From: Anopheles merus
Taxonomy: Eukaryota > Arthropoda > Insecta > Diptera > Culicidae
Length of the DNA stretch: 64,000 bases
Direction: 5' to 3'
Assembly (NCBI RefSeq): GCF_017562075.2
Contig: NC_054083.1
Coordinates: forward strand, 23,670,285 to 23,734,284
Shown here piece after piece: positions 21,592 through 33,700 of the stretch (the first letter of the stretch is position 1; each line of letters begins with the position of its first letter). Under the pieces are notes generated by a model that was given only the letters and a program-made list of their open reading frames with translations, was not told the origin of the DNA and did no database searches. Both the position numbers and the translations under genes were made by a program.

Positions 21592-22314
21592 TCATTTTTT
21601 CTCAAACACAATCGATGTTACCACGCTGCCCACCTTGCCACCGAATTTAAACGTCGGCGTTGGTATGACCGTGCGTAATTTAAACAATTCGGCGAAACTT
21701 TGAACCAGCTCACTCTCGGTCCAGTTGCAAGACGTCAGTATGAAAAGGCCATCTTCCTGCAACATCCGATGCACGTTGGCAATGTAGTGCGTGCGCATCG
21801 TTTTCGCATCCTCCGGATGCAGACTGATCGCGTCGTACGTGCCCTTATCGTGTACCACTTTGAACTGTCCCAGCGCTGCCACCTCCGGTTCCGACATCAA
21901 ATCCACCACCTGGTAGTTGATGTTAAGGTCCTGATCCCGGCATATGGCTTTCGATAGTTCGATGGCTTTCGGCGAGTAATCGATACCGGTCAGCTTCGTG
22001 TACCCTTCCCTGGCCAGCTCGATCAGCATCATGCCATTTCCACAGCCTGTAGCAGATTGAATTCGATGTTGTTAATGATGCAAGATGTAACACATTCCCA
22101 ACATACCCAGATCGATGATAGAATCTTCCGCTTTGATTTCATCCTCTTGTTTGGCAATCCAGCAAATGATGCGGTTTTGGCTGTCCTCGTCGAACCAAAC
22201 CTCACCGACATCGCCATGGTCGCGATAGTTCGCTATCTCTCGAGTGTAGCTCGACTCCCAGAAATCTTTTGTTCCAAGCTCCGACCCTTCTAGCTCTTCA
22301 ATTTGTTCACTCAT
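21592..22314 (-). CDS. EEF1AKMT2: eEF1A lysine methyltransferase 2 (EEF1AKMT2/METTL10/Efm4 type), two exons
   Basis: Exons 22314-22107 and 22046-21592 with a 60-bp GT-AG intron give 220 aa. The N-terminal block FWESSYTREIANYRDHGDVG is typical of this family. SAM-binding motif I is DLGCGNG (residues 68-74), split by the intron in its first glycine codon; the following acidic motif is TGIDYSP (89-95). DKGTYD (136-141) matches the family-specific post-II region, and HRMLQEDGLFILTSCNWT forms the later strands. The length fits the family. By homology it methylates a lysine of elongation factor eEF1A in the cytosol using SAM. The gene starts close to a possible divergent transcript on the plus strand. 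Confidence 0.93.
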
Positions 22315-22719
22315 CGTGGTGTTTCAATGTCTCTAAATTCAATATAAAGCTGTTAAAAAGATAAGCTCGGAATATTAGCACTGCGTTTTGTCAATTGGAG
22401 CGGACCAACACGAGCCGGCTTTTGTTGGTAAACAAACTAATGTCAAACTGACAAATGATATACACACTGTTAGCTGTTATACGGAATACGCAAAATAGTT
22501 TTTATTAATTATTAAATATTCAAAATATTGGTTCCAATTCCTCATTTCGATATAAACAAAACATAGATAACCATATCCTTTAAGTGACCGGAAGTAGTAG
22601 CAATTTGATAGAAATGTGTTCAAAATAACAACACGAAAAGGGTAGAACAGTGTCGTATCATGACAGTGGGATTTTGTTAATTTGTATTGGCTATTATTTA
22701 AGCTGAATTTGGCTGCAGG

Positions 22720-23276
22720 GTTACGTACAAGACCGTTGAATCTTCCGGGTAAGTAGTATGTTCTCCAAAATATACCAATATCTTAGTTAATTCATATTTG
22801 TTTCCTATTTTCAGAACTGGAAATTAATCCAGCAAGTGTATGACTGAATTGTGGAAAGTCATGTGAAGGATATACCATGAAAAGGTAGGACACAAACGAG
22901 TTATCATCATATTTATTTTGTTCTTTTACATGGAGATATAGGTCTGAATTTTATTTTATGTTGTATATTTCTGCATAGAAACTAACGGTGGGTGGGATAT
23001 ACCTTGAAGACAGACGGTACACCAAGTTGATGAAGAGATTATAGAGGCAGTTCTTCAAACGATACGGTCTGCCTCTAGCTACAGTGACGAGTTCATCGAC
23101 ATCGTTCGTAAGGGGGTATTGTGGTTGTGCAGTATTTTATATTTCATTAATATATATTTTAAGGATATCGTTTAGTTTAGTTCTATTACATTCAAAATCA
23201 CAAAAGTTTCATATTATTCATAAAGCAATTAAATTCAAATGAAATAATATCAGGTCCGACGAAAGTACTGCTCTAG
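22720..23276 (+). other. Possible small spliced transcript, unrecognised
   Basis: Three good donor/acceptor pairs occur on the plus strand: CCGG|GTAAGT (22,749/50) to TTTTCAG (before about 22,815), AAAAG|GTAGGA (near 22,884) to TGCATAG (near 22,978), and GTTC|GTAAGG (23,107/8) to ATCAG|GTCCG (23,253/4). The last pair joins a frame (VDEEIIEAVLQTIRS, YSDEFIDIVR) in phase to a short end PTKVLL and stop at 23,274. I found no ATG that enters this frame cleanly, so it may be a non-coding RNA, a gene with an exon I missed, or chance. Confidence 0.22.
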
Positions 23277-23312
23277 GTAACCTGTAAAACAAAAAGCATG
23301 TTGTTAGGTTCG

Positions 23313-23318
23313 TTTATT
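23313..23318 (-). terminator. Polyadenylation signal of the BESS-like gene
   Basis: TTTATT on the plus strand (AATAAA on the minus strand) lies 33 bases beyond the stop codon at 23,351-23,353. Confidence 0.6.
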
Positions 23319-23350
23319 TTAAGAAAGTGCTCAAAGCAAACAAAACAGGA

Positions 23351-24236
23351 CTACTTTACTCTTACCTTTTTCACTTCTCCGATTTTCCGTCCAAAGGTTT
23401 TTTCAAAATGATCTGCTTCTTCCTCGATAACTATTCTTTGCATCCGTAGTAAACACCGTCTGCGACGTTCTGGTGACCAATTCCGGATCACGTGGCCCAT
23501 CCCCGACAGCTCAGCATCTACTGGGTCAGTTGGTCGTTTCAATCGGTTAAGCATTTCTGTTGTGGCTCTATGAAACGCCCGCAACGTTTCCATCAGATTC
23601 TCGTGGAAGGCACGACTGACTATTAGCCTACGCCGCTTGATTACCCTTGCCGTTACATTGGGTGCATTGTTTGGACGAAAAGATGCGGGATACCCTGACC
23701 GTCCAGGTTGCGGTGATGGTCCACGCTGTGGCACGCTGGACGGTCCAGTAGAAGGAGTTAGTGCTTCGTCCAACACCTTTACTTCCAATTGTTCCTATTG
23801 GTCAAAGAGTTTTTGATGTTTAATATAGAAAGCACATGCTCTGATCGGAAATTCATTTTCTATGTGTGTGTATCAGAGTGTGTATCAATCAGCAATCGAA
23901 CAACCTAAGTCCTTCAACATGTACTATTTTGTTTTGCTGTGTCTTGCTAGAACCTAAACAGATCGCTCGCCGTTGATTTGCAGCGAAATACCTGCACAAC
24001 GGTTATCAGTACGAAAAAAGGCTCAATGTGTAAATAATGTTTTTTTTTCAATTTCATCTCGTTTCACCACGGCGCTGTTGCTTCATAAAACACATCTGCT
24101 GTTACTGGCATGTGCGTGCCTCTACATACCTTCTTTTGCTTCTTCGGTGCAGGTTTGGTGTCTGGAAATCAAAAAACAAAGGTTTAATTTCATGTTATTT
24201 CTCCATTAAATGCAATAATTACCCATTTTTTGTGTC
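23351..24236 (-). CDS. Small basic protein with BESS-like segment, three exons
   Basis: Predicted exons 24236-24233 (ATG G), 24161-24130 and 23794-23351 give 480 bases, 159 aa. Support comes from phase: the 4-base first exon, the 32-base exon and the 444-base exon join in frame across GT-AG introns of 71 and 335 bp, and the second exon reads as a basic nuclear-localisation-like stretch (TKPAPKKQKK). A Pro/Ser-rich linker follows (about 24-55), then KRRRLIVSRAFHENLMETLR, then DPVDAELSGMGHVIRNWSPE RRRRCLLRM at about 102-130, which resembles the ~40-aa BESS motif of insect MADF/BESS DNA-binding or protein-interaction proteins. No MADF domain is present. A nuclear role is inferred. No start codon exists in the long open frame upstream of the ATG, which decides this start. 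Confidence 0.68.
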
Positions 24237-24766
24237 AGTTCGCGTAAATCTCGTTCAATTCTATTCCTCGCTACGAGCCGTTTGCCGTGCCAAATTGTAA
24301 ACAATTCAGAAAGACCGCGAAATCGCAGACACAGCAACAGGGTTTGCGTGCGCGGAAATTGACAGTTGAACCGTTATACGTCTGTTATACAGAAAGCGGC
24401 ATTTCACGGCCGCGAAATTCCTGTTCGTGTGTTTCGTATAGTTTTTTTAAACCTTTGTACAGTCTATTCGCGAGTTTTTTGCGGTCAATTCGTTCCGAAC
24501 ACATGCTGCGTCAGTCGAGTATCACGTTTTTCAGTCAAAATATGTGTTAGAAATGAATATTTTAAAATGAAGCCTAGTACTTTTATATAAAACATTATTA
24601 ATTTCATACATTTTACAGGGGGAACATCAGGATACTTTTCGGTATCTTTTGAAGATTGTATAATTTAAGAAAAAAGCAATATATTGTACATTACACTATT
24701 CTTTACTAATTAAAAAGTGTATAGCCACTCTGTTACCTTGATTCACATAACTGAAAAGCGAGAATA
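24237..24766. other. 5' flank of the BESS-like gene
   Basis: Presumed 5' UTR and promoter. A minus-strand frame stays open for about 50 codons just upstream of the ATG but contains no start codon, so I treat it as non-coding. Confidence 0.4.
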
Positions 24767-25440
24767 CAGTGGAACCTCTCGTAACGAGTATCCCTTATTA
24801 GGATTTCGTCTAATTACGAGGAAATTTAAATGCTCAACGTATACCTTAAAGAGTCTTAGAGAGTCGTATCTCGCATAACGAGCAATATCATTAGACTTCC
24901 TAATGCTTTTTTTTGTTGTCGATGTGAAATCAAGATCACGATTGGTTAAAATTGAGCAGTTTTATAATTTTGCATATCGCTTAGGTAAATGAGAGCTTCG
25001 TTTAATAGAAAACTATTGTTAGGAGGAGAAGTATCGTATAATTTTATGATGTGCATGTGATGTATTGACGAGTGCTGTAGATTTAATGCCAATTCATTTA
25101 TCGTTATCTTTCAAATCGAAAAAAAATCGGTAAAATCTAGTTGGAAATATCTAACATCTGAGCATCAAAGTCTTCCTTGGCACAAACCGATAATAGATCG
25201 TTCAACATTTTTTGTTTTGCAGCAATGCAAGTGGTGACTAGGAGTTGTTGACTTAATCATTGATCAAGAAAATAAATGAATCATAATGACGGAGAAATAG
25301 TGAATTACAAAAGTCTTCCAATATATTAGTAATTTGAAGACATTTTTGTATTTTTTATGATGCATAAATGTGCATTTATATTAACACATTTGTGGTTCAT
25401 TTTATTGGAAAGAGTCTCCCGCATAGCGAGTTTTTTTTTA
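24767..25440. mobile_element. Possible degraded pogo/Tigger-like element
   Basis: CAGTGGAACCTCTCGTAACG at 24,767 is preceded by TA and has the form of a pogo/Tigger-type terminal repeat. Related phrases (TATCTCGCATAACGAG near 24,867 and CTCCCGCATAGCGAG near 25,416) lie inside. I could not find a matching inverted right end, so the limits are uncertain and the element may be a fragment. Confidence 0.35.
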
Positions 25441-28400
25441 TTAAACTTTTATGTTTAGTTGCTTACCTTACAGTAGAACAGTAGAATACTTTCATTCGGA
25501 ATAAAGTAAAAAACGAACACAAACACGCAAGTGTACAACATATCACAAAAGAATATGTTTTATTAAGAAATTTGATATTTGAAATTTTCATGTTTCTGCT
25601 GCTGTTGCTGTGGCTGCTGACGCTCGACGGTCTTTCGCTCTATCTCTCTGGTAGTGTGTGTGAGTGTATTATGGATCTATTGTTTATGCTACAGTTATTG
25701 TATTTCTTTTCTTTTTCTTCTATATAATTTATTCCCATTGTGGCCCAATCTAATGGAGAGTAATCGAGTAGACGCAACCAAAGGGGCCTGATCATCGTTA
25801 AAATGGTGTAATGCAATTACGCGTTGACTGTGGGTGTGAAAGAGGAGGTCTAAAAAAGTAATTTAAAAATATTGTTTTACCACATCGTTACACCAGCTTT
25901 GTGGTTATTTTCCAATTCCAAACACCTGGTATATTGTAATCAAACTCAAATATCAGATACCAAAGCAAAAACGCATTGCAAAAAAGAGCAGTGTAAAACA
26001 AAGTCAAACACTGAAAAGACAACACACACGTCGCATTGGAAAATGCATCGCTGTCCGTATTTTGAACTGTTTTTTGTTACTGTGTTTTGCTTGTTTAATT
26101 GTTAAATACTAAGAATATCTGTATAAGTATCTTCTCGCCTGTCCCTCCTTCTCGTTCGAGTTCGAGTGTACGACTTGGTTTCATTTTTTAAGTAACTACT
26201 TTCCATCATCTTTTTCTCCCTAATCCTTCATGTTACTTAACGTGTCGTTCTTGTGTGAATTTGTGTATGTTTGTATATAATATATATATTTATCTAATTT
26301 ATATTGGCCTTTACATTCTGTGTTGCTTTTGTGTTTTTTTTTGTTGCAGTTCTTGGCTTCTAGATTTCCAGATTTACATCCACCGGTGTTTGTGTTTGTA
26401 GTATGTCGTTTGTAACATTTTCATGCTCCACTTTCCGTGCTTTTGCCGGTAATCCATTACGTCCAATAATCGGAGGAGGCTTTTTCTCTACACGGTTAAC
26501 ACACCTGGTGGCTAGTGTTGCATTTCAACTGTTTGAATGTTCGACCATGTTTTGTTTTGTTTCGCTTTTATTCCGTAACTTATTGAACCTTTTCAGAAGT
26601 TCACAGTGAAAACGCTTATGTGTTTGCATGTGCATCGTGTTGCTTTTCTGTCGAAACAGCTCGCTTCATACACACACAACACACATACAAACGTGGATCG
26701 AACGGATTTTCTATGTTTGTTCCAGGGCCGGCCATCGCATACTCTACTACTCAGTATTTCTTAACGTGCTATCAATAATCGGTTTACTTTCGAGATGAGA
26801 ACATCAAACATACAAGAGAGACGACCACAGTTGCTTACGGCAATTAGTGACGGAAAGTACGCAGCCAGTTCCATTGCATTCGTCATACCACTTTTCCTTT
26901 TCTCGCTTTCATTCTTCATTCGTTTGCTGCTGCTTCGTAAAATCGGAGTGTTAAAAGTGGTTTCGCACACCCTTTCGCTACCCTTTCCTTTCGAAATATG
27001 TGTTTGTGTGTATGGATCTGAGTGTATGTGTGTTGTGTGTGTGTGAGGGGGGTGATTTTTAAATCTATCGCAAAACATTCAACGAACAGCAAACCGCCTG
27101 CCTGAACCGATGAAGAAACGGCACCACATTCGTCGATGTTGCAAACGGAAGAGAAACTGATACCGGCCTGGCTGGCGGTTTTTAAAGTTGCCTACTGAAA
27201 ATGGAATTCATGTCGATTAGCTTGCTTTTTCTGTTATCTAGGAGTAAATATAGGAGTGCTGCGATTATGCTATGTTTCGGTTCTCGTTTCGTCAACGATC
27301 CCAACAACGGTCGCAACGCGGAGAGTTTTCGGGTTAGGGATTCTCGGTTTATTGAAAGAAGCTGATCTTGCTGCTGTAATTCGTGGCGGTCGTTAAAACA
27401 CTTAATAGTTCGTCGCCTTTTGGAACGAAGCAACACCGCGGGAGGTTGGGAAAATGAGGCGACAGTTCTGTCAATATATTTACTTCTCCAGAGAGATGAG
27501 ATATTGTGATTAATAACTTTTCTCCCGTTTTTTATGTGAGCTATTGTTTTAGAATCTTGTCTGAATTTGTCTCGGTTTAATTTCGGTTTGTGTGTTTTTT
27601 TGCGTTCCTTCAATGCATTTTCTTTCGAAGGATAAAACGTTTATTTATTTGATTCCATTTATGAAATGTGTTATGCGTTGTGCGTTTGCATTGTTGCATT
27701 ATCTTCTTCCTGCTTACCGCGCATAAAGCCGCGTTTTGGGAACAACTTTATGGGTGTTTTTCTCTGAGAAATACATTACTTTACGTTTACACTGACACAT
27801 ACAACACATAAACCCTTCTTTTTCCGTTGTACATTTGGGCAGACAGACTTGTTTGAATCGTTAAAAGCGCAAAACTGCGGGACGATCCATTAGATGTCCC
27901 GCTTTAGGCTGCAATCTGCGGAACAGGGCGGCCAGGGCCAGAGGTTCTTGTGTTCAAAGTTTCTTTATTTAAAAAGACAGGCCACTCTGTTATCAGACCA
28001 CATACAGACCCTGCAGGATAGCTGGAAGTGCCCCCAAGGAACCCCAAGGTGGTTTTGTTTTACTTATTCATTTCAGTTGTTTTATTACGTTTATTATGAT
28101 TTCTGCTTTTTTGTTGACAAAAGTTCTTAAAAATGCCACTTGCCGGTATGATATTACATCGCAGCGCTTCACGACATTCAAGAAAGTGTCGGTGTTTAAA
28201 CGTTCAGTTTATTATTATTTGCTAGAAATTATCGAAATATCCCATAACCGACGACCCCTGCCCACGGCTCTGTTGCAGCAGTAAGTAGTTTTGGAGAAAT
28301 GTGTGTTGTGTGTGTGTGTTGGCACTTTATAATCGTACCGATAAATGTACTGCAAGTATTTAATAATCTGCACATCGTCGAACTAACCTGTTACGGGTGT

Positions 28401-28484
28401 AAACCATTTGCCACTAATGCCTAGTTTATGTTGTATGCTTACATCTGTTATGCTTCTTGTTGATGTTGCTCCTATGCTCTGTGT

Positions 28485-28520
<36 letters not shown>

Positions 28521-30535
28521 TGTTCGTATGAATGATATAATGCTTCTCTGTCTCTCTGCTAATCTGCTTAATAAATAACGCTACCGATCTCAGCACCGCC
28601 CACGCAGAAAGAAGAGAAGATGAAAGGGAAATGGAACTGAGGTACGGTGGCGTGGCAAAAAAAGAACCATACGCACGCACATACGCCGTAAGTCTAATTA
28701 TTCAAACACACACACACGCACACTCGCTTCCTCCTGCTATATTCCATCGCAACTAAGTAAGTGAAAAAACGGAGATGCTGCAGGAGGGCGTCTGGAGACA
28801 GATTGATCCCCCTTCCTTGGGATTGATGGGCAGCTTTTTTTTCTTCTTCTTTTCTTAACCCCATCTATTCCTTTCCCTCGCTCTCCTTTCCGTTTTGTAT
28901 TTATTTTAAAGAAGACGATTGTAGCTTATTGTAACCACATTGGGCGATGATGTTGTGCTGCTGTTGTTTGCTTTGCGCCGGGGGATGAAAGGATCGGGAT
29001 CTGCACCGGCAGCACCGATCAGAAACTGAGACATTGTAGAACGTAGGGGATGAGTGTGTTGTTTGGCACACGTGCTCGTGATGCATTTACTGGCGGTTTT
29101 TGCGGACACCTGTGGTTGCGGAAGGGAAGAAACGAGAGAAAGAGAGAGAGAGAAAAGTTAGTGAACAATTCGAAGTCAACTTTTCACTGCAAACAGTGCG
29201 TTCAACACATATCCAGTGCGTGGGGTTATTGGTGGGGCGCCATTTTCTTATGTCATTATTACATTACAAATTATTTTCAAAAAGTGCTAGAAGCTCTTTT
29301 TTTAAGTGAGAACGTTAATTAATATACGAGTAGTTGTATCTTTACACCCAAATAGGAGAAATGTAGGGTTTTACTAGGATTTTGGACTGCAACGCATATA
29401 ATTTTGCGTTGGTTGCTTGATTTTTTGTTTGAATCTTGTTTACAATTAATATTTGGCCTCGTCCTGTGATTCATTGACAGTTTTGATTATATGACTAGAA
29501 AAAAATGTAAACACAGCATATGAATAAGATAATAGTTCATAACTACAATTATCGTTAGTAACCACTCTACTATTGTATTTTTTTTAAATCGTGAAACTGT
29601 CTAATGAGAGCTGAAAATGGCAACCTAGCAAGGGGCTTTCCTTTGCAACCTGTTCTCTTTCAAAGACCTTGGTTTGTATAATTCTATTTGCAAACGCGAC
29701 AGCAAATCAATGTTGAACATATCGTGTGGTTATATTTTTTTCCGCAAAACAAAAATTTCGGCATTACACCGTAAAGTATTGTTAAGAGGAATATATTATC
29801 AAGTCGAACAGGATGTAAATGATTGCAATGTGTAATGATTGTGACACTTTGTAATAAGTCACCTCAAAACGAAAATATCTAAACACATACCAATAACTAT
29901 TTTTTAAATAGTGTATTATACTTTGATAAATCATTGTGATAAATCATTCTTAACTGATGAAAGTTTTTTTTTAATTTATTGAAAAAATCAGAAAAAATTG
30001 GTTGAAAAAATCATAACTATTTAGAATTATGCTGAGCATTTTGTGAACGATTGTCCTATGTTCTTGCAAACCTGCATAGGCCCTTTCCTATTTTCTTGGA
30101 AACATTCCACTGTTTGGATGTTTCTTTATATATTCTAATTAAAAATCCTCTAAACGTGGATGATTTATTCAAAAGATAAATAGAAAACTGTCGATAAATT
30201 GTATGACGAGTTAAGACAAAATCTGATAAACAGTAAAACAAAATCTTAAGAAAAATAAAAACAATAAATTATCTGTTATATTACGAATATTGCAACGATT
30301 TCTCAGCTACTCTGTATCATAATTTTGATTAGGTCTTTAAATTATTAACTATGTCACTGTATTAACAATGGCTGTATTGCTTGTAATGTCCAAATGCCAA
30401 TCAAAAAGCTTCTGTGCATCAGTTTTTTTTATGTCCGCTAATGCTGCTAAACACTCTTTTTGCTTGTCCATTTTCCTTTGGATATAACAGTGCATTGGTG
30501 GAAACACAAGTGTCTGGTGCCGCGGCAGGTGTAGT
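25441..30535. other. Gene-free A/T-rich region between the BESS-like gene and miple
   Basis: About 5 kb with no exon I can support. It contains a (TG)n run at 28,489-28,519, several T-runs and short purine tracts. Parts could be long 3' UTR of an unseen gene, but no coding end is visible. Confidence 0.4.
28489..28519. repeat. (TG)n microsatellite
   Basis: About 15 uninterrupted TG units. Confidence 0.9.
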
Positions 30536-30541
30536 TTTATT
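30536..30541 (-). terminator. Candidate polyadenylation signal of the miple-type gene
   Basis: AATAAA on the minus strand, about 215 bases beyond the stop codon at 30,757-30,759. Confidence 0.4.
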
Positions 30542-30756
30542 TTTTTGATCAACTTTTCTACAACACAGCAAAACCTCAAACACACGACAAACGACAACCT
30601 TCTCACCCGGTCTTAGTGAAGAATTTTCTTTAAATGAAATTACATTAAAAAGGAGCGACTTTCGAAACCGCCACACACAAAGATACAGGCGCTGCAGGGA
30701 AGATCAACCGCAGAATTGGGCTGTGTGTGCGTGTGTGGATGCGTCCATTACGCGAA

Positions 30757-33700
30757 CTAAGATGCGTTGTTGGGTTGTTTCTGCTTGTTGTGCAGCTTTA
30801 GGAACCGCTTAAGCTTTCGCACTGGTCGGGATGATGGAAAAACAAAGTTTTTTTTCATGTTTACTTCCCTTTCGCTTACACAACAGTTCGGATGTGGAGG
30901 ATCGCGGTGGAAAAAAATGATCATATTAAAAGGCATACTGTGGGGGCAGGTGGTAGTGGCCCACAGCAATGGTCGTGTGTCGTTTTTGTCGTTTTTTTGT
31001 CGTTTTTTTCGACACAGACATACACACACAAATAAAAGCAACACAAAACGGGTTGATGAAGAGCAACCCTTTTTAGCCTGCTTAAAGTTTGCCCCGAGAT
31101 AGTGTAATACCATTTTTCATCCTTTTCCCGTCCACCCCGGCATAGTGTGTGGTAGCGCCCAGTGGGCCGAACCTGTGGACGAATGGGCTAAAAGTGGCCC
31201 GTGTGTGCCACTGTCGGGACATTTACCTTTCTCCTTCTTCTCGGCCTTCGGTGGTTTGTTCTGTTTGTCTTTGGACTTGCCCTGGTTGCAGTTTTTGTTG
31301 ACCACTCTCGTCGTCTGGCAGGTGGCATCGCTGGTCTGCTTCAGGCTGTCCGTGCGGGACATCTGTCCGTTGTTGTCGCAGTCGGACCAGGCACCCTTGT
31401 CGTAACGGCAGGCTGGCGACAGCATTAAAAGCAAATGAACAAAGAAAGAGGAGGGCATACAGTTGTATTATCCGCGAGCATTAAAGTTAAAAATTAACAG
31501 ATAAGATCGTTTGCCGTCAGCAATATGGTTTCAGTTGTGGAGGGGTGGTAGCAGCTTGGGAATGGTTGATGGGTAAAGGAAGGGATAAAAAAGTCACCAT
31601 AGGAAGAAAGCTAAGCGACCCAAAAAGTCCCTTTGCGTGTATGTGTCATGCTTTTGGCATCAAATAGCAAGGATTTTGATTTCAGTGCGCCCCTTTTATC
31701 TTTCCCTCCCGCACAGGCAGAGGGTGGGTCTTTCGGTTTTATGACATCGACTAACCTTTTTTGCATTTCTTCTGGATGGTACGGGTCTGGACGCAAGACG
31801 ATTCGCCCTTTTTCAGCGAAAGGGTTCGCGAACGTGTGTTGGACTTGGCGTCACACTCGGTCCACGGTCCCTTGGTGTAGCGGCACTGGGAGTCTGCGGT
31901 TGGGCGGTGGAATTGGTGTTTGTTTTTTTTTGTTTTTGTTTTTACCGTTCAAGCGTATCCACAACGATACGGTGGGAAGAGATTGCGAAAAGAAAGAAGG
32001 CGAAAAAGAAGAATATAGAAAGTTATGTTTATCGCAGATTCGGTACATATCTAGATGGATGTTACCGTTGACACTAGGGAACGGCTGTGCTGTTAGTATG
32101 ATTACTGTTGTTAGTTAGTTACGTTTGTTATTCGGTGAGAAAAACACACACACACACACACACCTTTTATATAATAACGTGCTAAATTATGCAATTTAAG
32201 ATTTGGATGAAAAAATCAAGAAAGGTACAAACACATTCACACTCTCACTTAAATTATACTGCAAAATTACGGGTAAGTTAAGATGGGTCAAATCTTTGTC
32301 TTACAAATTTTTTTAAAACGCTTGATAAATAATTTCTAAACATTACCAACCATATTCTGGCTGCAGTGACTATTCGAAAGCATTTTAAAAATGGTTGTAA
32401 GGGCTTGTCCTTTCATTACGTAACGCTCATAGAAATAAGGAAGGGATTCATTGCAGCGTTACGATGTGTTACATAGAGGGAGAGAACGGATTTTAAGGAA
32501 TGCTGCAAAAACTCTATCTCTAGCGAATCTCTAATTCACTAAGATTCGAGACTCCAAATTCCGTACCAAAAACGATGATGATAGTTTTGCGTTTCGTGGC
32601 GCCAACTACATAATTAATAGAGCGGGCGTTACGTTTCGTTACACTAATTGGGGGATTATTTTGAAATATCACACCGTAAGCGTTACCCAATTAATGGATA
32701 GCCCCTAAGCAGTTCTCATGAAATGTCTTACGATATACGATAAATATTCATAGAAAGAAGGAACGGCCAGCCATTTTAATCAACGCATTGCGCAGAAGGA
32801 AAAAAAGTCCTACAAGGTCCAAGTAATGAAAAGCACCACAAATGCACCAACGGCATAAATACCGCTTCAGTCATGGGTATTCGCGGAACGAGTCCGCAAC
32901 CTCCAGCACACGTTGCTGCCATTTGTAGCACATTTTATGAATTATTTGCACAATGTTAGGAAAAAAAACCGTCCCAGCGTTGGTTCGTTTACTGCACGAA
33001 TGCGTTGCAGTGGGACCGGGGTGGAGCAGTAAGCGTAAAATTGTGCCACCGTGCGGGAACGGGGCCAAACGTTTCGCTATTTGGCACAAATCAAAGGACC
33101 TGTGCTCGTGCTGCTGCTGGGTGGGACATGAAAAATGAAAATGGTAATCATAGTGCACGTGGTAGGGTGCAAATGCTCGAGGACGACGATTGGTGAAAGC
33201 AATTTTCATCCCACGTCGGATGCTGCTCGTGTCTGTGTGTGCTGCTCGGAAAAGCGTATTGCGGCGCTCCGGTACACAGCTGAAAACGGCTGTGGCTGGC
33301 GATTGTTGCAGGATGTCTTCACCCGTACTGACCACCACCACATGGGGCGTTCGGTATGTCGGTCGAGTAAGCGCATCCAAAGCGTTCGGTAATGTTTGTG
33401 AGGTAAACTTAATTTTGATTAAATTCATTCCGCCAGAAAGAAGCTGCTGCCCCGGCCGGGAGTGGGGTTTAACGATGCAATAGAGGAGGGAGGGTCGTGA
33501 AAGAGGGGGCGGGTGGTTATGGCGTATATGGTTGGTATGTTGCTGTAGTCGTAGCCGAGCTAAACCCTAACATACATACAGGTCGACCAACACAAACGAT
33601 GGGACGCGTTCCCGTTGGCCGCTTGCGTTTGTTTGAGGTTAGGACACATCGGCACGGTCATCTAACTGATTCTTAGTGTATCCCACGCAGCGGCATTAGC

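Noticed and set aside
24240..24400. Open minus-strand frame upstream of the BESS-like gene as a longer first exon
   Set aside because: It has no ATG between the preceding stop and the one at 24,236, so the longer N-terminus would need a non-AUG start.
32871..33428. 185-codon open frame on the minus strand in the miple intron
   Set aside because: No recognisable domain, no good splice sites tying it to the miple exons, and composition unlike the true exons.
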